Below are positions 9,218 to 17,601 of a stretch of DNA of 64,000 bases, in pieces. The stretch is from CAURNT01 sp963539215 (GTDB taxonomy: Bacteria > Fusobacteriota > Fusobacteriia > Fusobacteriales > Leptotrichiaceae), in contig CAUTJT010000007.1 of the NCBI GenBank assembly GCA_963539215.1, positions 1 to 64,000 of the forward strand. Direction: 5' to 3'. The notes under the pieces were generated by a model. It was not told where the DNA came from. It worked only from the letters and a program-made list of their open reading frames with translations, and searched no databases. The position numbers and the translations under genes were made by a program. Positions within the stretch are counted from its first letter, which is position 1, and every line of letters starts with the position of its first letter.

Positions 9218-11107
9218 TTAATCAGATAATAAATTTGTCCATTTTTCTAAAAGTTCATCTTCTAATTTTTTTAAAGAATCTAATTCTTTTTGAATTTCAA
9301 TCATTAAACCTAAATCATTTTTCTTACCTGCAATATCCATATTAAGATTTAAATTTTCGATTTTCAAACTTATTTCTTCTATAGATTTTTCTAATTTTTC
9401 TAACTCTTTTTTTCTTGAACTTTCAAGTTTTTTCTCTTCTTTTCGTTTAAAATAATCAGATTCTTCTTTATTTTTTATATTATTAGATTCTTTTTCAGAT
9501 ATTTTAATCTTATATTCATCAAAATTTCCTTTAAACTCTTCAAGTCCATTTTCTGATAAATAATATATTTTATTACATATTGAATTTATGAAATGTCTAT
9601 TATGAGATACTAATAATATAGAACCCTCATAATCTATTAAAGCATCTTCTAAAACCTCTATAGAATATATATCCAAATGGTTAGTAGGCTCATCTAATAA
9701 TAAAAGATTTCCTTTTTGTTCAGAAAGCTTTAATAAAGAAAGTCTAACTTTTTCACCACCAGAAAGTTTTGATACTGGTTTTAAAACATCATCACCAACA
9801 AAAAGAAAACTGGCTGCTTTACTTCTTAGATACTCTTCAGTATAACTTAAAGAAGTATTTATTTCTTGTAATATATTATTCTCTGGAAATAGATTTTGAT
9901 GATCTTGATCATAATATCCTAATTGTACTCTTTCTCCAAATTTAAATTCCCCATTATCTTGTTTTTTTATACCCATAAGTATTTTTAAAAGTGTAGATTT
10001 ACCTATACCATTTTTACCTATTATCCCCACTTTATCTCCCTTATACATATCAAAAAAAACATTATTTAAAACTTTTTTACCATCAAAACTTTTAGATATA
10101 TTTTTTACACTTAAAACTCTATCGGCTGAACTTGATGATATATCAAATTTAAGTTTCATTCTATTTGGATTAAATACAGGATCATCCATTCTATTTAATC
10201 TATCAAGTATTTTTTGTCTACCTCTTGCTTGCTTCGCTTTTATACCAGCTTTAAATCTTGTAATATACTCCTCCATTTTTTTTATCTTTTCACTTTCTTT
10301 CTCAAAGCGCTTTATTTCACCCTTTAATATTAATTCTTTCTGAAGTACAAAATCAGAAAAATTACCATTATATTGTTCTACTTTTCCTCTTTCTAATTCA
10401 TATATCTTATTACATACTGAATCAAGAAATATTCTATCATGAGAAACTAGTAAAAAGGATTTACTATATTTCTTCAAGTATTCTTCTAACCATTCAATAG
10501 ATAATATATCTAAATGGTTAGTAGGCTCATCTAATATCAGTAAATCTGGTTCTTCTAATAACAATTTGGCAAGAGTTACACGAGTTTTTTCTCCCCCAGA
10601 TAGTGCTTTAATTTGATTTTCCTTAAAATCATTTAACTCAAGACCCTGCATGACCTGTTTTATTTTATATTCAATATTATATCCATCCATAGCCTCATAC
10701 TTTTCATTCAGTTTATTAAATTCATCCATTAAATTATCTACATTTTCCTCTATAGCCATCCTTAAACTTATTTTTTCTATATTATGTAAGATATTTCTTT
10801 GTTCATCAAAAACACTAAGTAATTCTTCATATACACTATTATTTTCAGAATCAAATTTATGTATTTGTGATAAATAACCTATTTTCATATTAGGGTTAAC
10901 AAAAACATTACCTTTTTCATTAATATTTTCTATAGAACCGTCATGATTTTCTTGACCTAATATAATTTTTATGATACTTGATTTACCAGCACCATTTAAG
11001 CCTATCATCCCTATTTTATCTCCATCGTTTATACTAAACGTAACATTTTTTAATATATATTCTCCTGTGTATTGTTTATAAACATTATTAAATTGTATTA
11101 AATTCAT
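9218..11107 (-). CDS. ABC-F family ATPase (Uup/YdiF-like)
   Basis: 629 residues with two nucleotide-binding domains and no membrane segments. NBD1 has Walker A GLNGAGKSS, signature ALSGGEKTR and Walker B LLILDEPTNHLD. NBD2 has GKNGIGKST, KLSGGEKVR and LLLLDEPTNHLD. An interdomain linker follows NBD1 and a charged coiled-coil tail covers about 540-629. ABC-F proteins act on the ribosome, for example in relief of stalling or antibiotic protection; the tail resembles Uup/YdiF-type members. The exact subfamily cannot be fixed by eye. It is a single gene with its own promoter, divergent from dinB. Confidence 0.9.
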   Translation of the reverse strand: MNLIQFNNVYKQYTGEYILKNVTFSINDGDKIGMIGLNGAGKSSIIKIILGQENHDGSIENINEKGNVFVNPNMKIGYLSQIHKFDSENNSVYEELLSVFDEQRNILHNIEKISLRMAIEENVDNLMDEFNKLNEKYEAMDGYNIEYKIKQVMQGLELNDFKENQIKALSGGEKTRVTLAKLLLEEPDLLILDEPTNHLDILSIEWLEEYLKKYSKSFLLVSHDRIFLDSVCNKIYELERGKVEQYNGNFSDFVLQKELILKGEIKRFEKESEKIKKMEEYITRFKAGIKAKQARGRQKILDRLNRMDDPVFNPNRMKLKFDISSSSADRVLSVKNISKSFDGKKVLNNVFFDMYKGDKVGIIGKNGIGKSTLLKILMGIKKQDNGEFKFGERVQLGYYDQDHQNLFPENNILQEINTSLSYTEEYLRSKAASFLFVGDDVLKPVSKLSGGEKVRLSLLKLSEQKGNLLLLDEPTNHLDIYSIEVLEDALIDYEGSILLVSHNRHFINSICNKIYYLSENGLEEFKGNFDEYKIKISEKESNNIKNKEESDYFKRKEEKKLESSRKKELEKLEKSIEEISLKIENLNLNMDIAGKKNDLGLMIEIQKELDSLKKLEDELLEKWTNLLSD

Positions 11108-11133
11108 AAGTCCCCTTTCAACTACCTATATAT

Positions 11134-11162
11134 ATTATACTAATTATTAAAAAATTTGACAA
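11134..11162 (-). promoter_or_regulatory. Promoter of the ABC-F gene
   Basis: Minus strand TTGTCA (11157-11162), 17-bp spacer, TATAAT (11134-11139). It lies 27-55 bp upstream of the ATG and almost abuts the divergent dinB promoter. Confidence 0.8.
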
Positions 11163-11170
11163 ACTAAATA

Positions 11171-11199
11171 TTGAAGAAAAATACAAAGTGTTGTATAAT
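11171..11199 (+). promoter_or_regulatory. Promoter of dinB
   Basis: TTGAAG (11171-11176), 17-bp spacer, TATAAT (11194-11199). The predicted transcript would begin near 11206, directly at the ribosome binding site AGGAGG and about ten bases before the ATG. Confidence 0.75.
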
Positions 11200-11215
11200 C
11201 ATTACAGGAGGTTGT

Positions 11216-12394
11216 ATGGATAAAAGTATACTACATGTTGATGTAAATAACTTTTTTGCTTCTATTGAAATTATGTTAAATCCAAATCTTAAAGGTCTTC
11301 CGGTAGCAGTTTGTGGTTCTGAAGATGATAGACATGGAATAGTTCTTGCAAAATCTTATGAAGCAAAAAAATTTGGAGTTAAAACTGCCGAAACCATATG
11401 GCAAGCTAAGAAAAAATGTCCAAATCTTATTATAGTCCCACCACAATATGATGAATATAGAAAATATTCAAAACTTATCCAAAATATATATTATTCATAT
11501 ACAGATCAAGTAGAGCCTTTTGGACTTGATGAATGTTGGTTAGATGTAACAGGTTCTTTAAAATTATTTGGTAGTGTAGAAAATATTGCTGAAAAAATTA
11601 AAGAAAGAGTAAAAAAAGAAATTGGTGTTACAGTAAGTATAGGAGTTAGTTTTACTAAAACTTTTGCAAAATTAGGAAGCGATCTTAAAAAACCAGATGC
11701 AATAACATATATATCAAAAGATAATTTTAAAAATATAGTATGGGAACTTCCAACAAATGAGATAATAGGGATAGGAAAATCAACTTTTAAAATACTAGAA
11801 AATATGAATTTAAAAACCATAGGAAATCTTGCAAATAGTGATGTTTGTTTATTAGAACAAAAACTTGGAAAGCATGGAAGAATTATTTGGGAAAGAGTTA
11901 ATGGAATAGATAATGAAATGGTTGATTCTAACATAAATGAAAAAACTCCTAAAAGTATAGGAAACGGAAAAACATTTCGTAAAGATTTAACTAAAATAGA
12001 TGATATTAGATTTTCTTTTCAATATTTATCTTATGAAATATCTAATAAACTTAAAATTCATAAGTTAGAAGCAAAGACTATACAAATTGTAATACGTGAT
12101 AATCAATTTAATGATAAACAATTACAATGTGAACTTCCAACCATAACATCAAGCTCTTTAATAATAACTAATACTGCTATGGATTTATTTAAAAAATATA
12201 AATGGACTAGACCTATAAGAGCACTAACTATTAGAATTACTAATTTAGTTGATGAAGGAACTTTTGGTCAACTTTCACTTTTTGAAGAAAAAGATGAATA
12301 TGAAAAAATTAAAAAAATCGATAAAGTTATGTTTGAGATTAACAATAAATTTGGAAATAATTTTATTAAATTTTTAAACAGCAATAAAAAGTAG
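11216..12394 (+). CDS. dinB: DNA polymerase IV (Y family)
   Basis: 392 residues from the ATG at 11216. That start is chosen because AGGAGG sits 3-8 bases before it, while an in-frame codon farther up overlaps the promoter. The enzyme is an error-prone translesion polymerase. Visible are the palm motif HVDVNNFFASIE with the metal-binding Asp and steric-gate aromatic residue, the second catalytic block PFGLDECWLDVTG, the helix-hairpin-helix region (about residues 170-230), and the little-finger domain in the C-terminal third. It is monocistronic. Confidence 0.95.
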   Translation: MDKSILHVDVNNFFASIEIMLNPNLKGLPVAVCGSEDDRHGIVLAKSYEAKKFGVKTAETIWQAKKKCPNLIIVPPQYDEYRKYSKLIQNIYYSYTDQVEPFGLDECWLDVTGSLKLFGSVENIAEKIKERVKKEIGVTVSIGVSFTKTFAKLGSDLKKPDAITYISKDNFKNIVWELPTNEIIGIGKSTFKILENMNLKTIGNLANSDVCLLEQKLGKHGRIIWERVNGIDNEMVDSNINEKTPKSIGNGKTFRKDLTKIDDIRFSFQYLSYEISNKLKIHKLEAKTIQIVIRDNQFNDKQLQCELPTITSSSLIITNTAMDLFKKYKWTRPIRALTIRITNLVDEGTFGQLSLFEEKDEYEKIKKIDKVMFEINNKFGNNFIKFLNSNKK

Positions 12395-12402
12395 TAAAAA
12401 AT

Positions 12403-12432
12403 TTGAATCAAACTCTACTAATATGATATAAT
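12403..12432 (+). promoter_or_regulatory. Promoter of the PASTA-rsgA-rpe gene run
   Basis: TTGAAT (12403-12408), an 18-bp spacer ending in TGA, TATAAT (12427-12432). The TG one base before the -10 makes it an extended -10. The PASTA gene starts 33 bp later behind AGAGGT. Confidence 0.7.
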
Positions 12433-12464
12433 TATATAATAAATAAAAGATTAAGAGGTAAAAA

Positions 12465-13313
12465 ATGAACAAGAGACAAAAATATATAATATATATTATT
12501 TCTTTTTTAATAATAATAACTCTAGGTAGATCAACATTTATATCTCATTTTTATAATAAGAAAGAAACTGTGGTTCCTAACCTACTATTTATGAACGAAA
12601 AAGAGGCTATAGCTCTAATAAAAAAATCAAGATTAAAGTATCATATAATATATTCTAAATCAGGAGATGTTAATGAAAATTATACTTTTTTACAAGACCC
12701 TAAAGAAAACTCTATAGTTAAAGTTAATAGAGAAGTTAGATTATGGGTAAACAAAAGCGATAGTCAAGAAATTCCTGAACTTGCAGGTAAAACTTTAATA
12801 GAAGCTAGAAGATATCTTGATGAATTAAATATAGACATACAAAGAATAGACTATATGCCAACTGATAACATAGAAGAAGATACAGTCCTTGCAGTTTATC
12901 CAAAAGCAGGTAAAAAAGTAGGTATTACCACTAAAATTTCTTTACTTGTTTCTTCTAAATCATTAATAGACAATGCAACTATGCCTAATTTGATAGGTTT
13001 AGATAAAAATGAGGCTTCAAAAATATTAGCTCAAATAGGATTAAAAATTAATCTAATAAGTGATGCTAAAGATCCTTCATTCCCACAAAATGCTATAATA
13101 GCAACAAATCCATTACCTGGAAGTAGTATAAATAAAAATACAAGAATTAGCATAGTTCTAAATACTGGTATAGAAGTTAATAAATCTATAGATGATATCA
13201 TACAAGAAGAGAAGGCTAATGAAAAACCTAAAGAAAACGAAGAAAATAAAAATATTGAAAGTATATTAAATGAAACACTAAAAGACTTAGATAAGAAAAA
13301 TGGTGGAAATTAA
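12465..13313 (+). CDS. Membrane-anchored PASTA-domain protein without kinase domain
   Basis: 282 residues. It has a short basic cytoplasmic start, one transmembrane segment at about 7-25, then three PASTA domains (about 36-95, 98-165 and 172-236; each opens with a VPNL, IPEL or MPNL motif and ends with a beta strand). A hydrophilic Lys/Glu-rich tail closes it. PASTA domains bind peptidoglycan fragments or lipid II in known kinases and PBPs. The protein contains no kinase or transpeptidase domain, so only a cell-wall sensing or binding role can be inferred. It precedes rsgA and rpe, the position of the PASTA kinase gene prkC in many Firmicutes. Its stop codon shares a base with the rsgA ATG. 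Confidence 0.85.
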   Translation: MNKRQKYIIYIISFLIIITLGRSTFISHFYNKKETVVPNLLFMNEKEAIALIKKSRLKYHIIYSKSGDVNENYTFLQDPKENSIVKVNREVRLWVNKSDSQEIPELAGKTLIEARRYLDELNIDIQRIDYMPTDNIEEDTVLAVYPKAGKKVGITTKISLLVSSKSLIDNATMPNLIGLDKNEASKILAQIGLKINLISDAKDPSFPQNAIIATNPLPGSSINKNTRISIVLNTGIEVNKSIDDIIQEEKANEKPKENEENKNIESILNETLKDLDKKNGGN

Positions 13314-14188
13314 TGTTAAAAAAGGGAAAAGTAATAAGAAAAATTCAAGGGGTTTATTTTATATACCCCTTTACTCCATTTAAAAATATAGATGATTTTG
13401 AAAATTCTTTGATACAAACTAAACTTAGAGGAAGTTTAAAAATAAAAAACAGAAAAGATAATTGTATTATAGGTGATATCGTAGAATTTGATGATGAACT
13501 TAATGTAATAGAGAATATAGAAGATAGAAAAAACTATATAGAAAGACCATTAATGTCAAACATAGATTATATAGCTCTATTCTTTTCTGCAAAAGAACCT
13601 GATTTTGATATAATTGCATTTCAAAAAAGTTTACTTAAAATTCATAAAAATAACTTAAAACCTATATTAGTAATAACAAAATCAGATCTTTTAAATAAGG
13701 ATGAGAAAAATAACTTAAAAACTCTACTTAAAGATAACTTCCCATATTTAAATTTATTTTTCATTTCAACTAAAAATGGAGATATAGAAGAATTTAAAAA
13801 CTTTATCAAACATAAAGACGTAATAATATCAGGTCCAAGTGGTGTTGGTAAATCTACATTAATAAATAATATAATTGGTAGTGATACATTAAGAACTAAT
13901 GAAGTCAGTCAAAAAACTAAAAAAGGAAGAAATACTACAGTTGATACTAGATTTTTACCATTTCTTGATGGATTTATAATAGATACACCTGGATTTTCTA
14001 GTATAGAATTTCCTAAAATAAATGATATATTAGAAATAAAGGAATATTTCCCAGAGATAGATGAACTTTCAATTAAATGTAAATTTAAAAATTGTTCACA
14101 TCTTACAGAACCTAATTGTAACGTTAAAGAAAATATAAATAAAATAAGATATGATTTCTATAATATGATAATAAAAAACATGAAATAA
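13313..14188 (+). CDS. rsgA: Small ribosomal subunit biogenesis GTPase RsgA
   Basis: 291 residues, a circularly permuted GTPase that helps late 30S maturation. An N-terminal OB-like region is followed by G4 ITKSD (about 121-125), G1 GPSGVGKST (about 172-180), G3 DTPGF, and a C-terminal zinc knuckle with the spacing C-x4-C-x-H-x5-C (CKFKNCSH...C). The ATG overlaps the stop of the PASTA gene (TAATG). Confidence 0.95.
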   Translation: MLKKGKVIRKIQGVYFIYPFTPFKNIDDFENSLIQTKLRGSLKIKNRKDNCIIGDIVEFDDELNVIENIEDRKNYIERPLMSNIDYIALFFSAKEPDFDIIAFQKSLLKIHKNNLKPILVITKSDLLNKDEKNNLKTLLKDNFPYLNLFFISTKNGDIEEFKNFIKHKDVIISGPSGVGKSTLINNIIGSDTLRTNEVSQKTKKGRNTTVDTRFLPFLDGFIIDTPGFSSIEFPKINDILEIKEYFPEIDELSIKCKFKNCSHLTEPNCNVKENINKIRYDFYNMIIKNMK

Positions 14189-14199
14189 AGGAGATATAT

Positions 14200-14847
14200 A
14201 TGAAAAAAGAAGTAATAATAGCACCTTCATTATTAGCTGCTGACTTCTCAAGACTAACAGAAGAAGTAAAAGCAATAGAAAACACTAATGCTAAATGGTT
14301 ACATTTAGATGTTATGGATGGTAATTTTGTTCCAAATATTAGTTTTGGGGCAGATATAATAAAGGCAATAAGAAAAGATACAAATCTATATTTTGATGCA
14401 CACTTAATGATAGAAAAACCTGAATGGTATATAGATGCTATAGCTAATGCCGGTGTTCAAAGCATAAGTGTTCATGTTGAATCTACTAATCATCTTGATA
14501 GAGCTCTTCAATTAATAAAAGCTAAAGGAATAAAAGCAGGTGTTGCAATAAATCCTGCAACTGATATAGCTTTTCTTGATAATATATATGAAAAACTTGA
14601 TTTAATATTAGTTATGACAGTAAATCCTGGTTTTGGAGGTCAAAAGTTTTTAAATCAAATGCTAGAAAAAATAAGAAAAATAAGAAATAAATTCCCTGAT
14701 ATAGATATACAAGTAGATGGTGGTATAAATGATGAAACTGCAAAACTTGTAATAGAAGCTGGTGCTAATATTTTAGTCGCAGGTTCTTATGTTTTCTCAG
14801 GAAACTATTCTGAAAAAGTTAATTCTTTACTAAATGGAGAAAAATAA
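14200..14847 (+). CDS. rpe: Ribulose-phosphate 3-epimerase
   Basis: 215 residues, a TIM barrel of normal length that interconverts ribulose-5-P and xylulose-5-P. Motifs are SLLAADFSRL, HLDVMDGNFVPN (metal and catalytic Asp), DAHLMIEKPE and MTVNPGFGGQKF. AGGAGA lies ahead of the ATG, 11 nt after rsgA. It supplies xylulose-5-P for the split transketolase encoded at 59044-60783. Confidence 0.96.
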   Translation: MKKEVIIAPSLLAADFSRLTEEVKAIENTNAKWLHLDVMDGNFVPNISFGADIIKAIRKDTNLYFDAHLMIEKPEWYIDAIANAGVQSISVHVESTNHLDRALQLIKAKGIKAGVAINPATDIAFLDNIYEKLDLILVMTVNPGFGGQKFLNQMLEKIRKIRNKFPDIDIQVDGGINDETAKLVIEAGANILVAGSYVFSGNYSEKVNSLLNGEK

Positions 14848-14848
14848 T

Positions 14849-15508
14849 ATGTATGAAAAAATGGAACTAATTATAGATAATTTTTATAAAACTTATTATA
14901 AAATGGAAGAAATAAATTTAAGTCAGGCCATTAAATGTCTTACTACAACTGAGTTACATATAATAGAATGTATAGGACTAGAAAAAATAACAATAAAAGA
15001 TTTATCTCAAAGACTTGGAATAACTATGGGAACTACCTCTACTGCCGTAAATAAACTAGAGGAAAAGAAATTCTTAAATCGTGTTAGATCTAAATCAGAT
15101 AAAAGAAAAGTTTATGTAAATCTTAATAAAAAAGGATTAGTAGCTTTTAATTATCACGGCAATTTCCATACAACTACACTTGAAAAAGTAACTAAAGATA
15201 TCCCAGAAGATAAATTATTAGAATTCATAAATACTTTTGAAGAAATATTAAATAATATGAAATCTTTAAAACTTAATTTAGAACCTGAATGTCTTTCTAA
15301 CTTTTCAAAAGGAGATATAATAGAAGTTAGTGAAGTTAAAGGAAATAGTGTAATTAGACTAGCTTTATCTGAAATTGGTATACAACTTAAAACTACAATT
15401 GAAGTTATAGATATACATAAAGATTCTATAAGAATTAAATTAAATGGTCATGAAAAATTACTTACTCGTGATCAAGCACATTATGTACTAGGAATTAAGA
15501 AAGGATAA
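14849..15508 (+). CDS. MarR-type regulator fused to a FeoA-like domain
   Basis: 219 residues from the ATG at 14849, one base after the rpe stop; GGAG about ten bases upstream fits this start better than the in-frame ATG at 14834. The N-terminal two thirds is a winged helix of MarR type (TIKDLSQRLGIT helix-turn-helix, then the wing RSKSDKRKVYVNL). The C-terminal ~75 residues resemble the SH3-like FeoA fold (SKGDIIEVSEVKGN...RLALSEIGI...LTRDQAHYVLGI). FeoA domains follow DtxR-type iron and manganese repressors, so a metal-responsive repressor is plausible but not shown. It lies between rpe and rqcH with tiny gaps. Confidence 0.75.
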   Translation: MYEKMELIIDNFYKTYYKMEEINLSQAIKCLTTTELHIIECIGLEKITIKDLSQRLGITMGTTSTAVNKLEEKKFLNRVRSKSDKRKVYVNLNKKGLVAFNYHGNFHTTTLEKVTKDIPEDKLLEFINTFEEILNNMKSLKLNLEPECLSNFSKGDIIEVSEVKGNSVIRLALSEIGIQLKTTIEVIDIHKDSIRIKLNGHEKLLTRDQAHYVLGIKKG

Positions 15509-15510
15509 TA

Positions 15511-17064
15511 ATGATATATTTTGATACCATAGGTCTTAAATTCCTTGTAGAAGAACTAAAACAAGATTTAATAAATTTTAAAGTTAATAAAATTATACAA
15601 TATGATAATCATTCATTTTCTTTAATATTTCCCAAAAAAAATTTATTCTTTCAAATAAAAGATAGTAAATCTATAGTATATATTAAGAATAAAAAAGATG
15701 AAAATACTAATATTTCTTCTAGCTTCATTTTATCTATAAAAAAATATTTAGATCACAGTCAACTAGATGATATTAAAATATTAAATCTTGATAGAATTGT
15801 ATCTTTCAAATTTAAAAGAATCAATATCAGCGGAGAAATCGATATTAATTATTTAATTTTTGAAATAATGGGAAGACATTCAAATATATTTCTATTAGAT
15901 AAAGATTTTAAAATTATTAATATATTTAATAATAATGTAAGTATAGAAAATAAAAGATTTTATGCCATAAATTCAAAATATGAATATTTTGAATTAGATA
16001 AAAAAGAAATCGATTTTGAAACAATATTTACTTCTCCTCAAGAAATGATAGATAAAATAAAAGGAATAGGAAATATATTTGCTAGTGACACATATAAAAA
16101 TATTGAAAAAAGAAAACAACTTTCTTCATCATATAAGGGATATATATTCAAAAATAACAATAACGTATATTTAAGCTATAATAAATTTTCAAAATTCAAC
16201 AATTATGAAATCAATGAATATAATACTTTAAATGAGGCTATAAACTCATATTTTGAGGAATTTGTTAATACTAGTTTAATTACAGATAAAAAGAAAAAAA
16301 TAGAAAAATTTCTTTTAAATAAAATAAAAAAGAATTATAAAATACTTGAAAATATAGAAAAAGATATTTTTAAAGATTCAAATTTTGAAGAATATAGATA
16401 TTTAGCAGATCTTCTTGCATCATATATTTATTTAATAAAACCTAGAATGGATAAAATCGAAGTTTTTGATTATAATAAAAATAAGAATATTTTAATTGAT
16501 CTTGACCCTAAGAAATCACCTAGTGATAACTTAAATTTATTATATAAAAAATATAGAAAAGCTAAAAAAGGGTTAGAATTTGCAAATGAAAGAAAAATTA
16601 AAATATTAGAAGATCAAAAATATTTAGATGAAGTATTAAACTTTTTGATTAAAGAAAATGATTATTTAGGTTTGGAAGAAATAGAAGATGAATTGGGACT
16701 TAAAAAGAAAATAGAAAATAAAAAGAATAAAATAAAAAAAAGAGAACTACTAAAATATGTATATAATGGATATGAAATTTTTGTAGGAAGAAATCATACA
16801 GAAAATAATCATCTAACTTTTGAAAAAGCAAAAAATAATGATATTTGGTTACACGTAAGAGATATTCCAGGAAGCCATGTGATAATAGTTACTAACAAGA
16901 AAAAAGTAGATCAAGATACCCTATATTACGCAGCTGGTCTTGCTGCTCTTCACTCAAAAGGAGAAGGTAGAAAAATTATAGACTATACAGAAAGAAGTAA
17001 TGTTAAAAGAACAAACAAATTTGGAAATGTAACTTTTAATAATTTTAAAAGCATAGAAGTATAA
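15511..17064 (+). CDS. rqcH: RqcH/NFACT family ribosome quality-control protein
   Basis: 517 residues. The family (bacterial RqcH, eukaryotic NEMF/Rqc2) binds obstructed 50S subunits and adds alanine tails to nascent chains. Visible are the NFACT-N domain start (YFDTIGLKFLVEELK, then IMGRHSNIFLLD), a long charged coiled-coil middle (about 250-400) and the NFACT-R domain at the end (EIFVGRNHTENNHLTF, DIWLHVRDIPGSHVII). The original name for many homologues, fibronectin-binding protein, reflects an older assignment. The gene starts 2 nt after the MarR-FeoA stop and ends in a terminator. Confidence 0.9.
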   Translation: MIYFDTIGLKFLVEELKQDLINFKVNKIIQYDNHSFSLIFPKKNLFFQIKDSKSIVYIKNKKDENTNISSSFILSIKKYLDHSQLDDIKILNLDRIVSFKFKRINISGEIDINYLIFEIMGRHSNIFLLDKDFKIINIFNNNVSIENKRFYAINSKYEYFELDKKEIDFETIFTSPQEMIDKIKGIGNIFASDTYKNIEKRKQLSSSYKGYIFKNNNNVYLSYNKFSKFNNYEINEYNTLNEAINSYFEEFVNTSLITDKKKKIEKFLLNKIKKNYKILENIEKDIFKDSNFEEYRYLADLLASYIYLIKPRMDKIEVFDYNKNKNILIDLDPKKSPSDNLNLLYKKYRKAKKGLEFANERKIKILEDQKYLDEVLNFLIKENDYLGLEEIEDELGLKKKIENKKNKIKKRELLKYVYNGYEIFVGRNHTENNHLTFEKAKNNDIWLHVRDIPGSHVIIVTNKKKVDQDTLYYAAGLAALHSKGEGRKIIDYTERSNVKRTNKFGNVTFNNFKSIEV

Positions 17065-17081
17065 ATATACTTCTATTTTTT
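17053..17081 (+). terminator. Terminator after rqcH
   Basis: Perfect stem ATAGAAGTAT / ATACTTCTAT with a 4-base loop, followed by TTTTTA. It overlaps the rqcH stop codon and separates this run from the MarR-ABC operon. Confidence 0.85.
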
Positions 17082-17083
17082 AT

Positions 17084-17112
17084 TTGACTTTTAATTAAAA
17101 TTAGTTTATACT
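17084..17112 (+). promoter_or_regulatory. Promoter of the MarR-ABC exporter operon
   Basis: TTGACT (17084-17089), 17-bp spacer, TATACT (17107-17112). The palindrome at 17111-17132 begins inside the -10, as expected for autoregulation. Confidence 0.8.
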
Positions 17113-17132
17113 ATTAACTAAATAGTTAATAG
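17111..17132. promoter_or_regulatory. Probable MarR operator
   Basis: Perfect inverted repeat with 9-bp arms CTATTAACT and AGTTAATAG and a 4-bp centre. It overlaps the -10 and the predicted transcription start of the operon whose first gene encodes a MarR protein. Confidence 0.7.
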
Positions 17133-17151
17133 TGTTAACAAAGGAGGTAGT

Positions 17152-17601
17152 GTGGATATAAATTATAAAGATTTTAATAAATCTTGGATGAATTTAGATA
17201 AAAATCTAAATAAATATTTTAAACAAAAAAAATTAAAATTAAATAAATTAGATTTTAGAATTTTAAATATTTTAAAAGAAAATGAATATATTTCTGCAAA
17301 TGAAATAGCTAAAACTCTTGATCTTTCTCGTCCAAGAATTACAGTTTCAATTAATGAATTATCTAATAAAGGTTTTATTCAAATTAATAAAGATAAAAAT
17401 GATAAAAGAAAATATAATATCAGTATTACTAATGACGGTGATGAGTATTTAAGTAAACAACATAAATTTTTCAATAATTTTTTTGAAAAAATATGGAATA
17501 ATTTTGATGAAATGGAAAAATTAGATTTATTAAAATTAATTGATAAAACAAATTCTATCGTAATAAAAACAATAAAGGAGGATGAAAATGAAAATATTTA
17601 A
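17152..17601 (+). CDS. MarR family transcriptional repressor
   Basis: 149 residues, GTG start with AAAGGAGG ideally placed just before it. The winged helix-turn-helix is visible as SANEIAKTLDLSRPRITVSINELSNKGFI followed by the wing KDKNDKRKYNISIT. First gene of an operon with two ABC exporter subunits. By analogy with such operons it should repress the exporter until a drug or toxic ligand binds. The palindrome overlapping its own promoter supports autoregulation. Confidence 0.88.
   Translation: MDINYKDFNKSWMNLDKNLNKYFKQKKLKLNKLDFRILNILKENEYISANEIAKTLDLSRPRITVSINELSNKGFIQINKDKNDKRKYNISITNDGDEYLSKQHKFFNNFFEKIWNNFDEMEKLDLLKLIDKTNSIVIKTIKEDENENI

Noticed and set aside
11156..11161. TTGACA as the -35 of dinB
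   Set aside because: It is 32 bp from the TATAAT, too far. The bases belong to the -35 (TTGTCA) of the divergent ABC-F promoter; TTGAAG at 11171 has the right spacing.
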